DNA of 64,000 nucleotides from Asterella californica (Eukaryota; Streptophyta; Marchantiopsida; Marchantiales; Aytoniaceae). Both the position numbers and the translations under genes were made by a program. The stretch covers positions 3,224,001 to 3,288,000 of the forward strand of contig JAYKYS010000007.1 of assembly GCA_036924285.1 (NCBI GenBank). The letters are read 5' to 3'. Below are positions 54,842 through 64,000 of the stretch, piece after piece (the first letter of the stretch is position 1; the number at the start of each line of letters is the position of its first letter). The notes under the pieces are model-generated. The model saw only the letters and a list, made by a program, of their open reading frames with translations, did no database searches and was not told where the DNA came from.

Positions 54842-56407
54842 ATGGTCGATAATGCGGAGCCCTCTGAATTCTTTAACAGGATGTTAGATGAGCCGTCCGA
54901 ATTGGAAGCCATAGAGCCATGCGAACTGGAACCAGGCACAATAGAGTCGTCCGTTGTCAGTGGTGATAACTCTTCCGTGGGTGATTCTTCCGTTTCTCTT
55001 CGAGAGTGTCTTTTCTTCCCTGATGTCTGTCCGCCACCCTTGTCGACGCTGGACCAGGCTCTAAGTCTTTCTCAGCGTGTTCTTTCGTACGATGAGGGAA
55101 AAGTTCTTTTCCACTACGATACCTACTGTATTTACTTGAATCTTCTCCCATCTGCTCATCCTCCACAGTTCTTGGTTGATGGTGATTTCGTGAAAGTAGG
55201 TTGTAGTTTCGCAGCTTTTTTCTACTTAGGGACTAGCGACGATGGCTACTGATTAATTCTACAGGATCGGCACCTTGTACTCTTCTCCTATCCGAGGTAT
55301 TATGTAGAGCTGACCTTCAACTTTTTACGACCGACTGTACATCTCATCTACCGCTCCCGCTTCCTTGCTTGTGTGTGTTCTGCGTTGCATCCGGAGTGTT
55401 TTTGTTATCTCTGTCCTCATTTTCCTCAAACATCGCGACTAGATGTTCCTTCGAAGACAAGCGAGGGTCAGGAGAGTAGCCCTTCTGAAGAAGAATCTAG
55501 AGCTATCGATCACAGTCTGTAAGACAGGTGGAGATTTGGATCTTTCTTTCTTCTCTGTACTTGGAGAATTCCTTCAAAGTCAATGCTTTTCCGGTGTTTT
55601 TTCCATAGAGAGGGGTGGAGCACTTCTGCACTTGCATTACCAGGGGATAATAGCCATACCAGCGAACTCTTCCCAGGAGGTCAAAAAGCGCATCACCAGC
55701 GCTCTTGGATGGACAACCAACCGTCCTCTTGGTGCAGAAGTTTGTGTAAAAACTTTAACCAACAAGGACCTCATATCTTTGTCGGCATGGTAGGTTATTG
55801 CATGAAGGATGAGCGGGAGCAGTTTCACCATGCGCACATAAAGAATATCTCTGAGAGTATGTTTGTTGACGGCAAGAAATTGTATACTCTGCTTGGTGCA
55901 TGTGATACTAAGAATCACGTTGAGCTCACCTATGCTAATATGTTGCCACGCGCGTTACAATTCAACAAGTATAAGTCTAGCCATCCACTGTCTTCTATCT
56001 TCCAAACTTGCCTACGTTCGATGATTGTCTCTGGAAAGTATTCTGCTTCTCCTCGGTGGCTTATGCAAGGCGGCATTCAATTACGGAGGGTCGATTCGCT
56101 CTGGAAATCCTTTCTACATCCGGAGCTGATCACATCCGAAGACGTGTAGAATATCTTCTTCTGGCGAGAAACCCGAAGGTGTCACAACTGTAAGTACCAT
56201 TATACGCAGTCACCGGAAGCTCCAGATGACCAAGGTGGCGGCTCCACTCCAGACGCACCACAGGCAGCAGGAGGTGCAGATGCTGATCGAAGTGCAGTTC
56301 CGGATCCACTTCCGGACTACGTACCTCTCAGTGAAGTGCTGGAATGCGAGACAGGCTCCGAAAGATTTCTATCTACTCAGCAGCCTACTGTTGTAGTTAT
56401 AGACTAA
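54842..56407 (+). pseudogene. HUH-endonuclease (Rep/replitron-like) gene, broken
   Basis: From the ATG at 54842 (upstream start uncertain) the first exon is acidic and Ser-rich, then FFPDVCPPPLSTLDQALSLS and LFHYDTYCIYLNLLP. A 69-nt intron is likely at 55196-55264. Next come LVLFSYPRYYVELTFNFL, a Cys-rich patch (CVCSALHPECFCYLC), and after a frame change near 55500, VFSIERGGALLHLHYQGI. HLH (55629-55637) fits the HUH metal site, with an upstream E-x-G as in Rep proteins. After another frame change near 55790 come GYCMKDE (Tyr 55796-55798, Lys 55805-55807) as the Y-x-x-K motif, then LWKSFLHPELITSEDV, a TAG at 56147-56149, and an in-frame tail with CHNCKYH to TAA at 56405. Such enzymes nick DNA for rolling-circle transposition. 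Inactive as read. The family call rests on motifs only. Confidence 0.6.
55196..55264 (+). other. Predicted 69-nt intron in the HUH gene
   Basis: It starts GTAGGT and ends TTCTACAG, with a branch-like CTGAT 13-17 bases before the end. Its length is a multiple of three, so the frame is kept, and the only stop in this part of the frame (TGA 55250-55252) is removed with it. Confidence 0.6.
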
Positions 56408-56410
56408 TAA

Positions 56411-56960
56411 TGTAAATTATATACTTGTAGCTACTGTAGCCATTGGTTGCACTTGGTGTGGCTATGCACGCCGATGACTTTACGTTTACCGTCTAGCACT
56501 ACGTTTACAGTGTACTGAGTTTTCCTTGTCTTTGTATCCTGCGTAAATTAAATACTTGTAGGTACTGTAGCCATTGGTTGCACTTGGTGTGGCTCTGCAC
56601 CCTGATGACTTTACGTTTACAGTGTACCGAGTTTTCCTTCTCTTTGTATCATGCGAACCCACTGTGTTGAGGCTCACCTTCTGGCGTAGAACTTATCGTT
56701 ACTGGTACTATACCCTACTGTTGTAGTTATAGGTACTGTAGCTCTGCACGCCGATGACTTTACAGTGTACCGAGTTTCGTTCTCTCCCGTGTGTTGAGGC
56801 TCACCTTCTGGCCTAGAACCTATCAGGTATCCAATAACGATGGCTATTTATTTTATGTACGCCGGAAGGCTGTCGCACTGTATGTATTGAAATAAATAAT
56901 ATTTTTCACATCAGGTATCCAAGAACCACGGGTATTTATTTCATGTACACCGGAAGGCAT
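56411..56960 (+). repeat. Degenerate tandem repeats downstream of the HUH gene
   Basis: Units of about 131 bp start at 56412 and 56543 ('gtaaatta.atacttgtag', 'gccattggttgcacttggtgtggct', 'gatgactttacgtttac', 'gagttttcctt.tctttgtatc'). Shortened pieces follow at 56730-56840. A second repeat, 'atcaggtatccaa.aac', with 'ccggaaggc', occurs at 56823 and 56912. This may be part of a transposon's 3' end or untranslated region. Confidence 0.8.
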
Positions 56961-57361
56961 ACAACACTATAACTAGAGCACGCGAGTGGACGACGCAAAA
57001 AATAAACCTCCAACAGGAATAAATAATACCACTGACCACGGACACAACCAACGCGAAGATGAATATGCATGCTTAGTGATGCGGGCAAACTGGCCGTTTG
57101 GCCAGGAGGGGGAAGAGCACAAAAATGAAAGAGGAAGAGGGCAAGAGGTGCAGCGTAACGGTGGTGACCATGTTCTAATCATATTCTATCGATTCTCGAG
57201 AACTTCTGGTCTTTTGATGTTATAAATAATATTATAATTGTTATATTATAACTATTTAATTATTCTAAATTAAGTTTAATAAAAATCAAAATAATAATAT
57301 TCTACGTTATATGTTAGTTGTTCTTGAAATCATGGAAATGTGACTAGAGAACCCATAAGTG
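56961..57361. other. AT-rich, no gene recognised
   Basis: ORFs here are under 80 codons and show no domain. Nothing supported. Confidence 0.5.
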
Positions 57362-57488
57362 AAGCGCAGTATTTTGCGCTTCAGGGAGTACAAGTGCGGG
57401 AGCCAACTTGACAATAACCATTCATTAATTAATACATTAATTTATTACTTAACCTTTCCCGTCGGAAGGGTTAGGTAATAAATTAATG
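57362..57488. repeat. Double hairpin element 2
   Basis: The first hairpin, 57360-57386, has arms tgaagcgca/tgcgcttca. The second, 57435-57488, has 25-bp arms (57435-57459 and 57464-57488), loop CGTC, and two mismatches that are both T for C and pair as G-T. The core matches the hairpin at 52374. It lies 5.1 kb from that hairpin. Confidence 0.93.
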
Positions 57489-59179
57489 ATTAAGCTTGCA
57501 CCTCTCTGGTTCAGATTTCAGTGATAATGCGGGCTTGAACCGAAGCTGGTCTCTCTACTCTCAACTCCCGGTCTGGTTTTCATTTAATAATTACAATTAA
57601 ATTATTATTTTTATAAGAGTTTAGTACAAAGTTTCACAGTTTACATAATACTTACAGTTTTTTCGGAAGAAAAAATATGAGCAAAAGTTCTCAAACGCAT
57701 TTGGGAATGCTTATTTATTATCCACAAGAGCATGAGTGTACATTAAATAACATTCTAACTCTTTCGAAGGAAAAGATTAGAACATTATTTAATGTCCTCG
57801 GTGAACGGCACTATTTTACAATTACTGCTCCGGACTTATATCCTCAAGAGCGCAGCAGCCCGCTCTTCACTATAGGTTCTCTCCAGATGAATGGGCTATT
57901 CCAGGATTGATTAACATATAACATTTATGAATTAATTTAATTTTAGCTTAGTAAAATAAATTTTTATAACACTTACACGTTTTCTGATAAGAGAAAATGA
58001 AATTCACCATACAAGGCAGTGGGGAAGGATATTCACTCTGAAGAAAAGAAAGATGCACGTCTTGGAGAAATTAGATCATAAAATAACAAATAAAAGAAAT
58101 AAATATTTTTACTATCCATGGTTATTGTCTTCATGTTAAGAAAAAGAGGGTTTCACATCCATCACTTACAAGTTTTATGATCGCAGGAGCCAAGTACAGT
58201 AAGGCTAATTTTATTTATTTATATAATTTTAGAATAGTAAATTTAACAATTAAAAATTTCGTAAGCCAAATTCAGCGAATATTTCTTACTCCGCTTCGCT
58301 TCTTTCTTGTGTACGAAATCAATTACTTTTTCTAAGTATTTGCTATAATTTTTCTTTCGGAAACCAATCGTCATGTAAGATTCCACCAAGCGACAATGCT
58401 ACTTTTCTGATTACTATTGCGGCTTGTCTTTCTCTTTTTACCGGCCAGAAGTTCATGTTACATCTATATTTATTTTCCACAAGAACAAAAGTGTGAAGTG
58501 AGGACGAAAATGTTTCAAGAATGTTGAGAACGATCTCTACAGTTTTCATGTTTACGCAGTCAATACCCAAGAAAGTGAATGGCCCAATGCAAGTAAGTAG
58601 AATCGTAGCTGACATACCGTGGTTTACTTAAGCTATTCCACTCACCACAGGTAGGTCACATGCATTGGCTTCTACAGTCACGATTACAGTTGTAGACCAC
58701 ATCTACCAGTGCATGAAGTGTCGAGAAGCACCGCATACTGCCAACTGGTCAATATAACTCCCCATATTCCATTGGTCTAGAATAGGAAGTGAGCGATGCA
58801 AGGAAGTGGAACAAGCACAAGTAGTATAATTCTACCAGAAAATATTCTCATACTTAGGAAACAGGTAACTATTTTGGACACATTTAGAAAGAGGCGTTGA
58901 AACGTTGTTGTATTATTATTTACTTTCATGAAAAGCTAAATGATAAACTTATAAATTTATTAGGGCAGAACTCACAGCCATAATATTTACAAAAACTGCG
59001 ATTCATGTCTAGAAATTTTATGCGTTATACCTAGATTTTCCTGTAATTTTTAATATATATTGTTTTAAATATGTTTTAATAATGTAAAACGAACAAAAGT
59101 TCCCCAGTTGATCTAGCATGTCTATTTATTCAACGCAGAGTAGAATTGAGGAGTAAAAGCCCGGACTATAACTATACTT
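57489..59179. other. AT-rich stretch with short dispersed repeats, no gene
   Basis: Loose copies of a phrase 'aagttc..., cat..tatttatt..acaagag' occur at 57684, 58448 and 59096, and a weaker one at 52656. Each has an A-rich or hairpin-like tract just before it. They look like old short mobile elements. The ORFs at 57677-57910 and 58343-58615 (minus) overlap these repeats and have no domain. Confidence 0.4.
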
Positions 59180-59278
59180 CCTTGCATATTCACCTCTTCC
59201 ATGATAGAAAGAGGGGAATATGCAAGGAGCTTTAATTTATTTTTACTTTTTTCTTGAAAAGATTAGGTTATAAATTAA
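59180..59278. repeat. Double hairpin element 3, degenerate
   Basis: A hairpin at 59180-59228 (ccttgcatattc-acctcttcc / gaaagaggggaatatgcaagg) resembles the first hairpin at 52332. It is followed by a weak inverted pair, tttaattta / taaattaaa, with 'attaggtta', resembling a decayed form of the 25-bp-arm hairpin. Confidence 0.75.
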
Positions 59279-59459
59279 AACTCACAGACTAACAATATTT
59301 TTACTAGTGAGAGTCAGAGGACTTTATATCAGAGAAGGGTATTTTTTGCATCATTGACTTATGGATTGTATATAACGAAAGTGAACATGTGTATTCAAGT
59401 TACTAAGTGAGATCTAGAGTTAATTATTTAAATTTAGTAAAGCCAACTTTAACACAAGT

Positions 59460-59640
59460 CACAATGACTGTGCGTTTTACGTCTTTCTAGTGCACTACAT
59501 TTTTCATTTTTTTCATGACTGTGTTCTTTACGCTTTTCCATACATAATATTTTTCATTTATATTCTTTTTTAATTTTTTTCATGACTGTGTTCTTTACGC
59601 TTTTCTATACATAATATTTTTCATTTATATTCTTTTTTAA
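59460..59640 (+). repeat. 67-bp tandem repeat
   Basis: Two near-identical units starting at 59507 and 59574 share 'catgactgtgttctttacgc' and 'cataatatttttcatttata'. A degraded third unit precedes them at 59460. Confidence 0.88.
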
Positions 59641-60124
59641 GACTGCTGTCAACCAGTTGTCCATGATTATTTTTGAATGTTTGTTTTTTTTTCCTGTTTT
59701 TGCACTTTGGATGCTTGCTTATTTTGAGCTACTGATATCGGACACGGAAACATTCCAGAAGTGCAGTAGTGAGAAGGAAGAAGAAAAGGTGCATTGGTGA
59801 TGAAGCCAGGGCCGAAAAAGCATAAGCGATGTGAACACGCGACACAAAAGCATAAGCGTAAGCGACAGGCGACGATACGATTTCGATATATCCCCCAGGC
59901 CCCGCCTTCCAGCACCTGGTGCGTACATCCAACTGTGCCCGCGCAGTCGCACCAACAGAACGTAACCAACACCAACAACAGTGGCCTCGACGAGACCCGC
60001 AGAAAGGAGAAAGAGAGAGAAACTGCGTGAGACACTAACGTGTCCACATCGATCACTTCCATGGCCCAGACTCAAGGTGGCGCCCTTTCACAGGTTAGAC
60101 TCAGATTGAGAACTTGTCAAAAAC
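59641..60124. other. Intergenic, no supported gene
   Basis: Overlapping minus-strand ORFs (59667-60075) have no domain and conflict with one another. On the plus strand, ATGGCCCAGACTCAAGG at 60061 runs to a CAG-GTTAGA that could be a donor site, but nothing downstream supports an exon. Confidence 0.4.
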
Positions 60125-60321
60125 CATGAAGGCGAGAGAAGAACTCGCGCGGTGAGAAAAGAAAGTCAGAGAGGAGGCGTACTGGAACTAAATTATTTCG
60201 ACGCCGAATTCAGGACTGATGCATGAAGGCGAGAGAAGAGAACTCGCGCGGTGAGAAAAATAAGTCAGAGAGGAGGCGTACTGGAACTAAATTATTTCGA
60301 CGCCGAATTCAGGACTGATGC
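60125..60321 (+). repeat. 98-bp direct tandem duplication
   Basis: Units start at 60125 and 60223 ('catgaaggcgagagaagaactcgcgcggtgagaaaa' differs only by a 2-base insertion and a few changes). Each ends 'gacgccgaattcaggactgatg'. Confidence 0.95.
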
Positions 60322-60339
60322 AAGCGGACAAGCAGTCAT

Positions 60340-60720
60340 GAGCGGGGCTTAGCCCCGATGTTCTTCCCTTCGGGGTGGTTGTTGCTTGGCCCTTCGGGTC
60401 CTTTCTTTCCCTTGTGAGGCTTGATGGGGTCTTCTCATCCGTTTGCTATTCATTGGGTCGCGTTTTCTCCTCGTCATGAGATGATTATATCGGCATCTGT
60501 ACGTGCGAGAAGTCATCCTTGGGCCCCGAAGAAGCCGGGGGAAGAACTAGTCAGTCGATGCCTCGCACGCCCTCTCCTATGAAGGGTCTCGAATCTCGGT
60601 CCCCTCCTGTTTCTGCTCTCGCCCACAGATACGACAGCTGCTGTGGGGGACCTCGACTGCCTGCTTGACTCGTAAAAAACACGAGTGGGAACATAATTCG
60701 CGCCATAGGCGTTCAGCTGA
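60340..60720. other. GC-rich, hairpin-rich insert, possibly organellar in origin
   Basis: It includes 'ggggcttagcccc', 'cccttcggggtgg', 'cccttcgggtcc' and the distant pair 'gtgcgag' / 'ctcgcac'. Composition and style differ sharply from the AT-rich DNA on its left and recall plant organelle non-coding DNA or a structured intron. I cannot name the source. Confidence 0.35.
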
Positions 60721-60942
60721 GGTTGCTGGAGAGGTTGAGTGGAGAGCTCAGTGTAGTATAGTTTGATTTCGAGCGGGGTTGTGATTCAGGTTTTCATTCG
60801 GGTGTTGAGGCTCAGCTGAGCTCTGTTGATGTGCGAGGAGTAGTAGTATGAGAACTGTCGGATCGACGGTCGAGTAGATAAGAGTTGGTCGTGCCAGGAA
60901 ATTATCGAGGGAGAAATATTGCTGCAGGAGTTGGTTGGTTGG

Positions 60943-63852
60943 ATGGGAAGTGACGCAATGGAGGATCTTGAGAGGAAACAGCACGTCGAGAATCGGATCA
61001 GCTTCGTGTTGAATGGTGAGTACGTGTCGGTCGAGAACGCGGACCCGGATGCTTGTTTGGGTGATTATCTGAGGAGGGAGAAAGGCCTGAAAGGCCTGCA
61101 GATGCCATGCTGTCAGGGAGGATGTGGGGCTTGCACGGTGCTGCTCTCATCACCCGAATTCGGAAACGTAGCTGCGGCAAGCGGCCCGTCGCATCGGACG
61201 ATCAACTCCTGCTTGGTTCCTCTCTGCTCTGTCGATGGAATGGTTGTCACCACTGTCGAGGGCGTCGGGAGCATTAGAAAGGGCCTCCATCCCGTCCAGA
61301 ACGAGCTCATGAATGCCAATGGTACTCAATGCGGCTTCTGCACTCCTGGCTTGGTATTACCCCACTTAAATCAAGCCTATCTACTTCTCTGCGTGCTGGC
61401 TCAGATTCAGGCATTCTTAGTCTCACCTTCATTTCTGCATCAAGGAATCTCATAAAGTCATCGAAATTGCCCCACTAAAATTCTTCTTTAACCAACATTC
61501 AGCCTAGTATCAAAAGCATTCTTGAAAGCAAGTGATTGTTCGGTTGCATGTTCAAGTTCGTCAAGGAGTTCGTTCGTTCTCATGGTCAGTGTTGTAGTCC
61601 TTCTACTTAAAAGATATGAGATTCCTTGGGTCTTGGCCAGGGTCCCACTTTCGCTCGTTCCTGAGCTTGTGGCCAAACACGCGCTCGGGTTTTACCGCTG
61701 GAATCCAGATGTGATTGTGGCTCGCACATCGTAAGGAAACGATCGTGTTGGAGTAGTAACACCACTCAGATAGCACCGTGCTTGGAGCTGCAAAGGATGC
61801 CTGTGAGTTGGTCTGTCATGATGTTGGGTATGCGGAGCTGCAAGTCCGAAAAACTCGTGGAGTGGTCAAGCAAATGTAGGCAGATTTCTGAATTGATTTC
61901 AACTTCAGGAGTACCTGCCAAGAGTTCGTGAAATTGTCGTTCCTCTGTACTATAAACTCAATTTATCGAGAATCTTTGTGAAAATGAGGATTTGTGACGA
62001 GTAATCGCCTGTTAAAAACCCCACGAGCATAGCGACGTCGACATTTGAACTGCATACGAGGTGCACACGTTACATTCGGCTGCATCGAATGTTGTAGGAG
62101 CTTCCTTGTGAGCACGAGAGTGGCCCACCAGCTCTGATTGTTTTACAGGATCAGCGCTAACGTAGACATCTGATAGGCGGGGGATTTCGAAGTGGGTTTA
62201 CATATAAGAACAGAGCTTGCCAGCCAAGAACTTGTCGTGGAACTTTGGACGATGTAGCTATCCGAGGTCGTCGAGCTTGAGGTTCAAGCGGGTAACAGTG
62301 TCTAGATGTCTGGCTTCCTTAGACTGTCGTATAGGAGAGAAAAGTGCATGTTGATCCAGTTCATGGCTCCGGTGATTGACTTAAAGTCAGATACTTTGTC
62401 TCCACTTTCCAGGTGATGAGCATGTACGGGTTGCTCCAGAACAATCCCAGCCCGACTCAGCAAGAAGTGGAGAACGGAATCGACGGAAACATTTGCAGGT
62501 GACTTACTTGCACTATGCAGGCTGTTGTACATTCAGTCTACTCTGTTTTCGCAGGACCCTGCCTCTGCTGTTGCTGGAAACCAGTCCAGACACTACTCTT
62601 TCATGGGACCCGATTATGGTGTAGAGCGCAGTCAAGAATCTTATCCAACAAAAGAGACCCCAAGAAGTGCATCCACTCGGTGCAAGAGTCAAGTGCTGGC
62701 AGATTTTCCAGTCATTTGTTCCGAGCTTTGAGAGGACAGTCGGCAAGTAGTTATATAAGTAGATGGCTGCAAGTGGATTTTCTGTTGATTTTCTGAGTAA
62801 TCGTACCACTTGGATTTATGACCTATGAAGGTGCACAGGGTATCGACCGGTTTTGGATGCGTTTCAGAAGTTCTCGTGTGACTCCCCGTTGCGCTCTGGC
62901 GGTTGCCAGGGACGCAATGGTGGGGCTGGGTGCGCTGGGCAGGGTTCTGAGGACATTGAGGACTGTGTGGGTCTTGAGAAAAGACTTTGCGGGGGAGAGC
63001 TCACTAAATTGACTTGCTCGAAAGATGGCAAGACGTGGACGAGGGCCACTTCACTGAGTCATCTGTACATGTTGCTAAGAACAGCCAGATGTAGTGGAGG
63101 AGTGAGAATGGTCAGGGGCAATACCAGCACTGGAATCTATACTCCTCCTAAGGCGAAGGTTCTCATCGACATCTCCCGGATTCCGGAGCTTTCAGACATT
63201 TCTGTCACCGACAATAAAATCATTATCGGGGGTACTGCGACAATCACGGATCTCATGGTTGTGCTCGAAAACAACCTCGATCGATCTCCCACCTTCGAGC
63301 CACTGTTGAAACATCTGCAAAGAGTGAGTGTACCCACGCGCCTGTGGTTTTCAGGTTCAGAACTGTGTGTATGGATTTCTGGAAGTCAAAATATCTTTTT
63401 TTCTGGAGCTTTTATGACCTGAAGACGGAGGCGATGTTGGTGCTGAGCTTGGAGCTGCTTGGTTGCTTCTGGTTCGTGTGGGCCGTCATTGCAGGTAGCT
63501 CACCCCCAAGTGCGTAACGTTGGTTCTGTTGCGGGCAATCTGGTGCTGTGCAATTTACACGGGGACTTCACATCCGATATTGCAACTATTTTCATGGCTG
63601 CCCAAGTACGTCTGAGATTGGGGATGGCAGACACGTTCGGAACACACGAGTCTGTTGGCCTGTGGGAGTTCTTCAAGATGAGTCTGCAAGGAGTCGTAGT
63701 ATTAGAAATCCACTTGCCTTATGCAACAGCTCAAACTCAGTTCAAGTCGTACAAGGTGGCTCTCAGGAAAGTGAACGCACATGCTCTCCTGAACGCTGCT
63801 TTCAAGGTCGAAATCGACAAATCCACGGGTACTGTTGTCCAACTCAACATAT
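60943..63852 (+). CDS. Aldehyde oxidase/xanthine dehydrogenase-like molybdenum hydroxylase, N-terminal part (four exons)
   Basis: Exons: 60943-61353, 62413-62498, 62831-63323 and 63495 to about 63852. Introns are GT-AG (1059, 332 and 171 nt) and phases fit. Start is ATG 60943; a second ATG lies at 60958. The 2Fe-2S domain has PDACLGDYLRREKGLKG and CCQGGCGACTVLL; the second cluster domain has TQCGFCTPG, then exon 2 VMSMYGLLQNNPSPT and GNIC-R, then exon 3 CTGYRPVLDAFQKF. The FAD domain has KVLIDISRIPELSDI and IIIGGTATITDL, and exon 4 has HPQVRNVGSVAGNLV. These enzymes hydroxylate aldehydes or purines, passing electrons from a molybdenum centre through 2Fe-2S clusters to FAD. The molybdopterin domain would lie beyond the window. 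The first Cys pair reads CCQGG, where the family usually has CGxGG. Aldehyde oxidase versus xanthine dehydrogenase is not decided. Confidence 0.88.
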
Positions 63853-64000
63853 GTGCATATCAAGATTATCAACATCATGAAGTGCAAGAGTACTGTAGCT
63901 TAATATTTCGATCTGTCAGGCCTTAGAGTGTTAATTACAATGTGCCAAGGGATTGCACCTCTTCTTTAGAACAATATTATTGGAAAGAGGTGAAAATGAT

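Noticed and set aside
54606..54887. 93-codon ORF at the start of the HUH region as its N-terminus
   Set aside because: It is in another frame, and no splice pair that joins it convincingly to 54842 was found; the true 5' end is left open.
58343..58615. 90-codon minus-strand ORF
   Set aside because: It overlaps a short dispersed repeat in AT-rich DNA, has no domain and no sign of splicing partners.
59667..60075. Overlapping minus-strand ORFs of 118 and 131 codons
   Set aside because: Different frames over the same DNA, low-complexity hydrophobic content and no domain. They lie in sequence with no other coding evidence.
62499..62830. ORF 62525-62731 as an exon of the hydroxylase
   Set aside because: It does not match the family at that point. 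The exon pair 62413-62498 and 62831-63323 joins the conserved GNIC-R-CTGYRP region exactly, leaving this as intron.

Overview
The window looks like nuclear DNA of a streptophyte plant, most likely bryophyte-grade. This is inferred, not proven. The evidence is GT-AG introns, a molybdenum-hydroxylase gene of plant or animal type, an initiator-Met primer site of plant LTR elements, and very heavy nesting of Ty3/Gypsy retrotransposons. Only the last 3 kb carries a convincing host gene. About 50 kb is retroelement sequence in different states of decay, and 51-60 kb is AT-rich sequence holding an unusual HUH-endonuclease-like pseudogene.

Names used here: TyA and TyE are two related Ty3/Gypsy families, TyC is an intact Ty3/Gypsy element, TyD is a chromodomain Ty3 element, and LB is an LTR-type element with a coiled-coil ORF and no visible pol.

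Layout. 1-1145: 3' end and LTR of a TyC copy, inserted in a rearranged minus-strand TyA copy (1146-6903) that contains a small internal inversion and a duplicated LTR. 6904-8551: unassigned spacer. 8552-25950: a plus-strand TyA element (LTR, gag, protease, RT, RNase H, integrase), split inside RNase H by a complete TyE element on the minus strand (14699-24418, 1.7 kb LTRs, 4-bp target duplication CCGT). 25951-30286 and 39037-39935: LB sequence (ORF, LTR, truncated LTR, ORF tail, truncated LTR), interrupted by an intact TyC element on the minus strand (30287-39036, near-identical LTRs, 4-bp duplication GTTC). 39936-46886: a decayed TyD element, itself interrupted by a solo TyE LTR (43030-44482). 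46905-47394: inverted TyD 5' fragment joined at its primer-binding site to an LB ORF (47412-48560, minus) and its GAAGAC-rich flank. 50588-51060: TyA gag scrap.

51-60 kb: a broken gene (54842-56407) whose product has an HLH (HUH) motif and a downstream Tyr-x-x-Lys motif, as in rolling-circle Rep and replitron proteins. It lies between two closely related 25-bp-arm hairpins 5.1 kb apart (52374-52427 and 57435-57488); further palindromes and tandem repeats lie around it. This is the best candidate for a poorly described system: a decayed HUH-endonuclease transposon with hairpin ends.

60.1-64 kb: a 98-bp tandem duplication and a GC-rich, hairpin-rich, organelle-like stretch lie upstream of an aldehyde oxidase/xanthine dehydrogenase-like gene. 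Four exons can be read (2Fe-2S domains and FAD domain), and the molybdopterin part lies beyond the window.

Almost all nonsense codons in the old elements can be explained by C-to-T changes on one strand or the other (TGG to TGA/TAG, CAG/CAA to TAG/TAA, CGA to TGA), with long stretches staying in frame. This suggests decay by deamination of methylated cytosine. TyC has none of these stops and may be recent or active.
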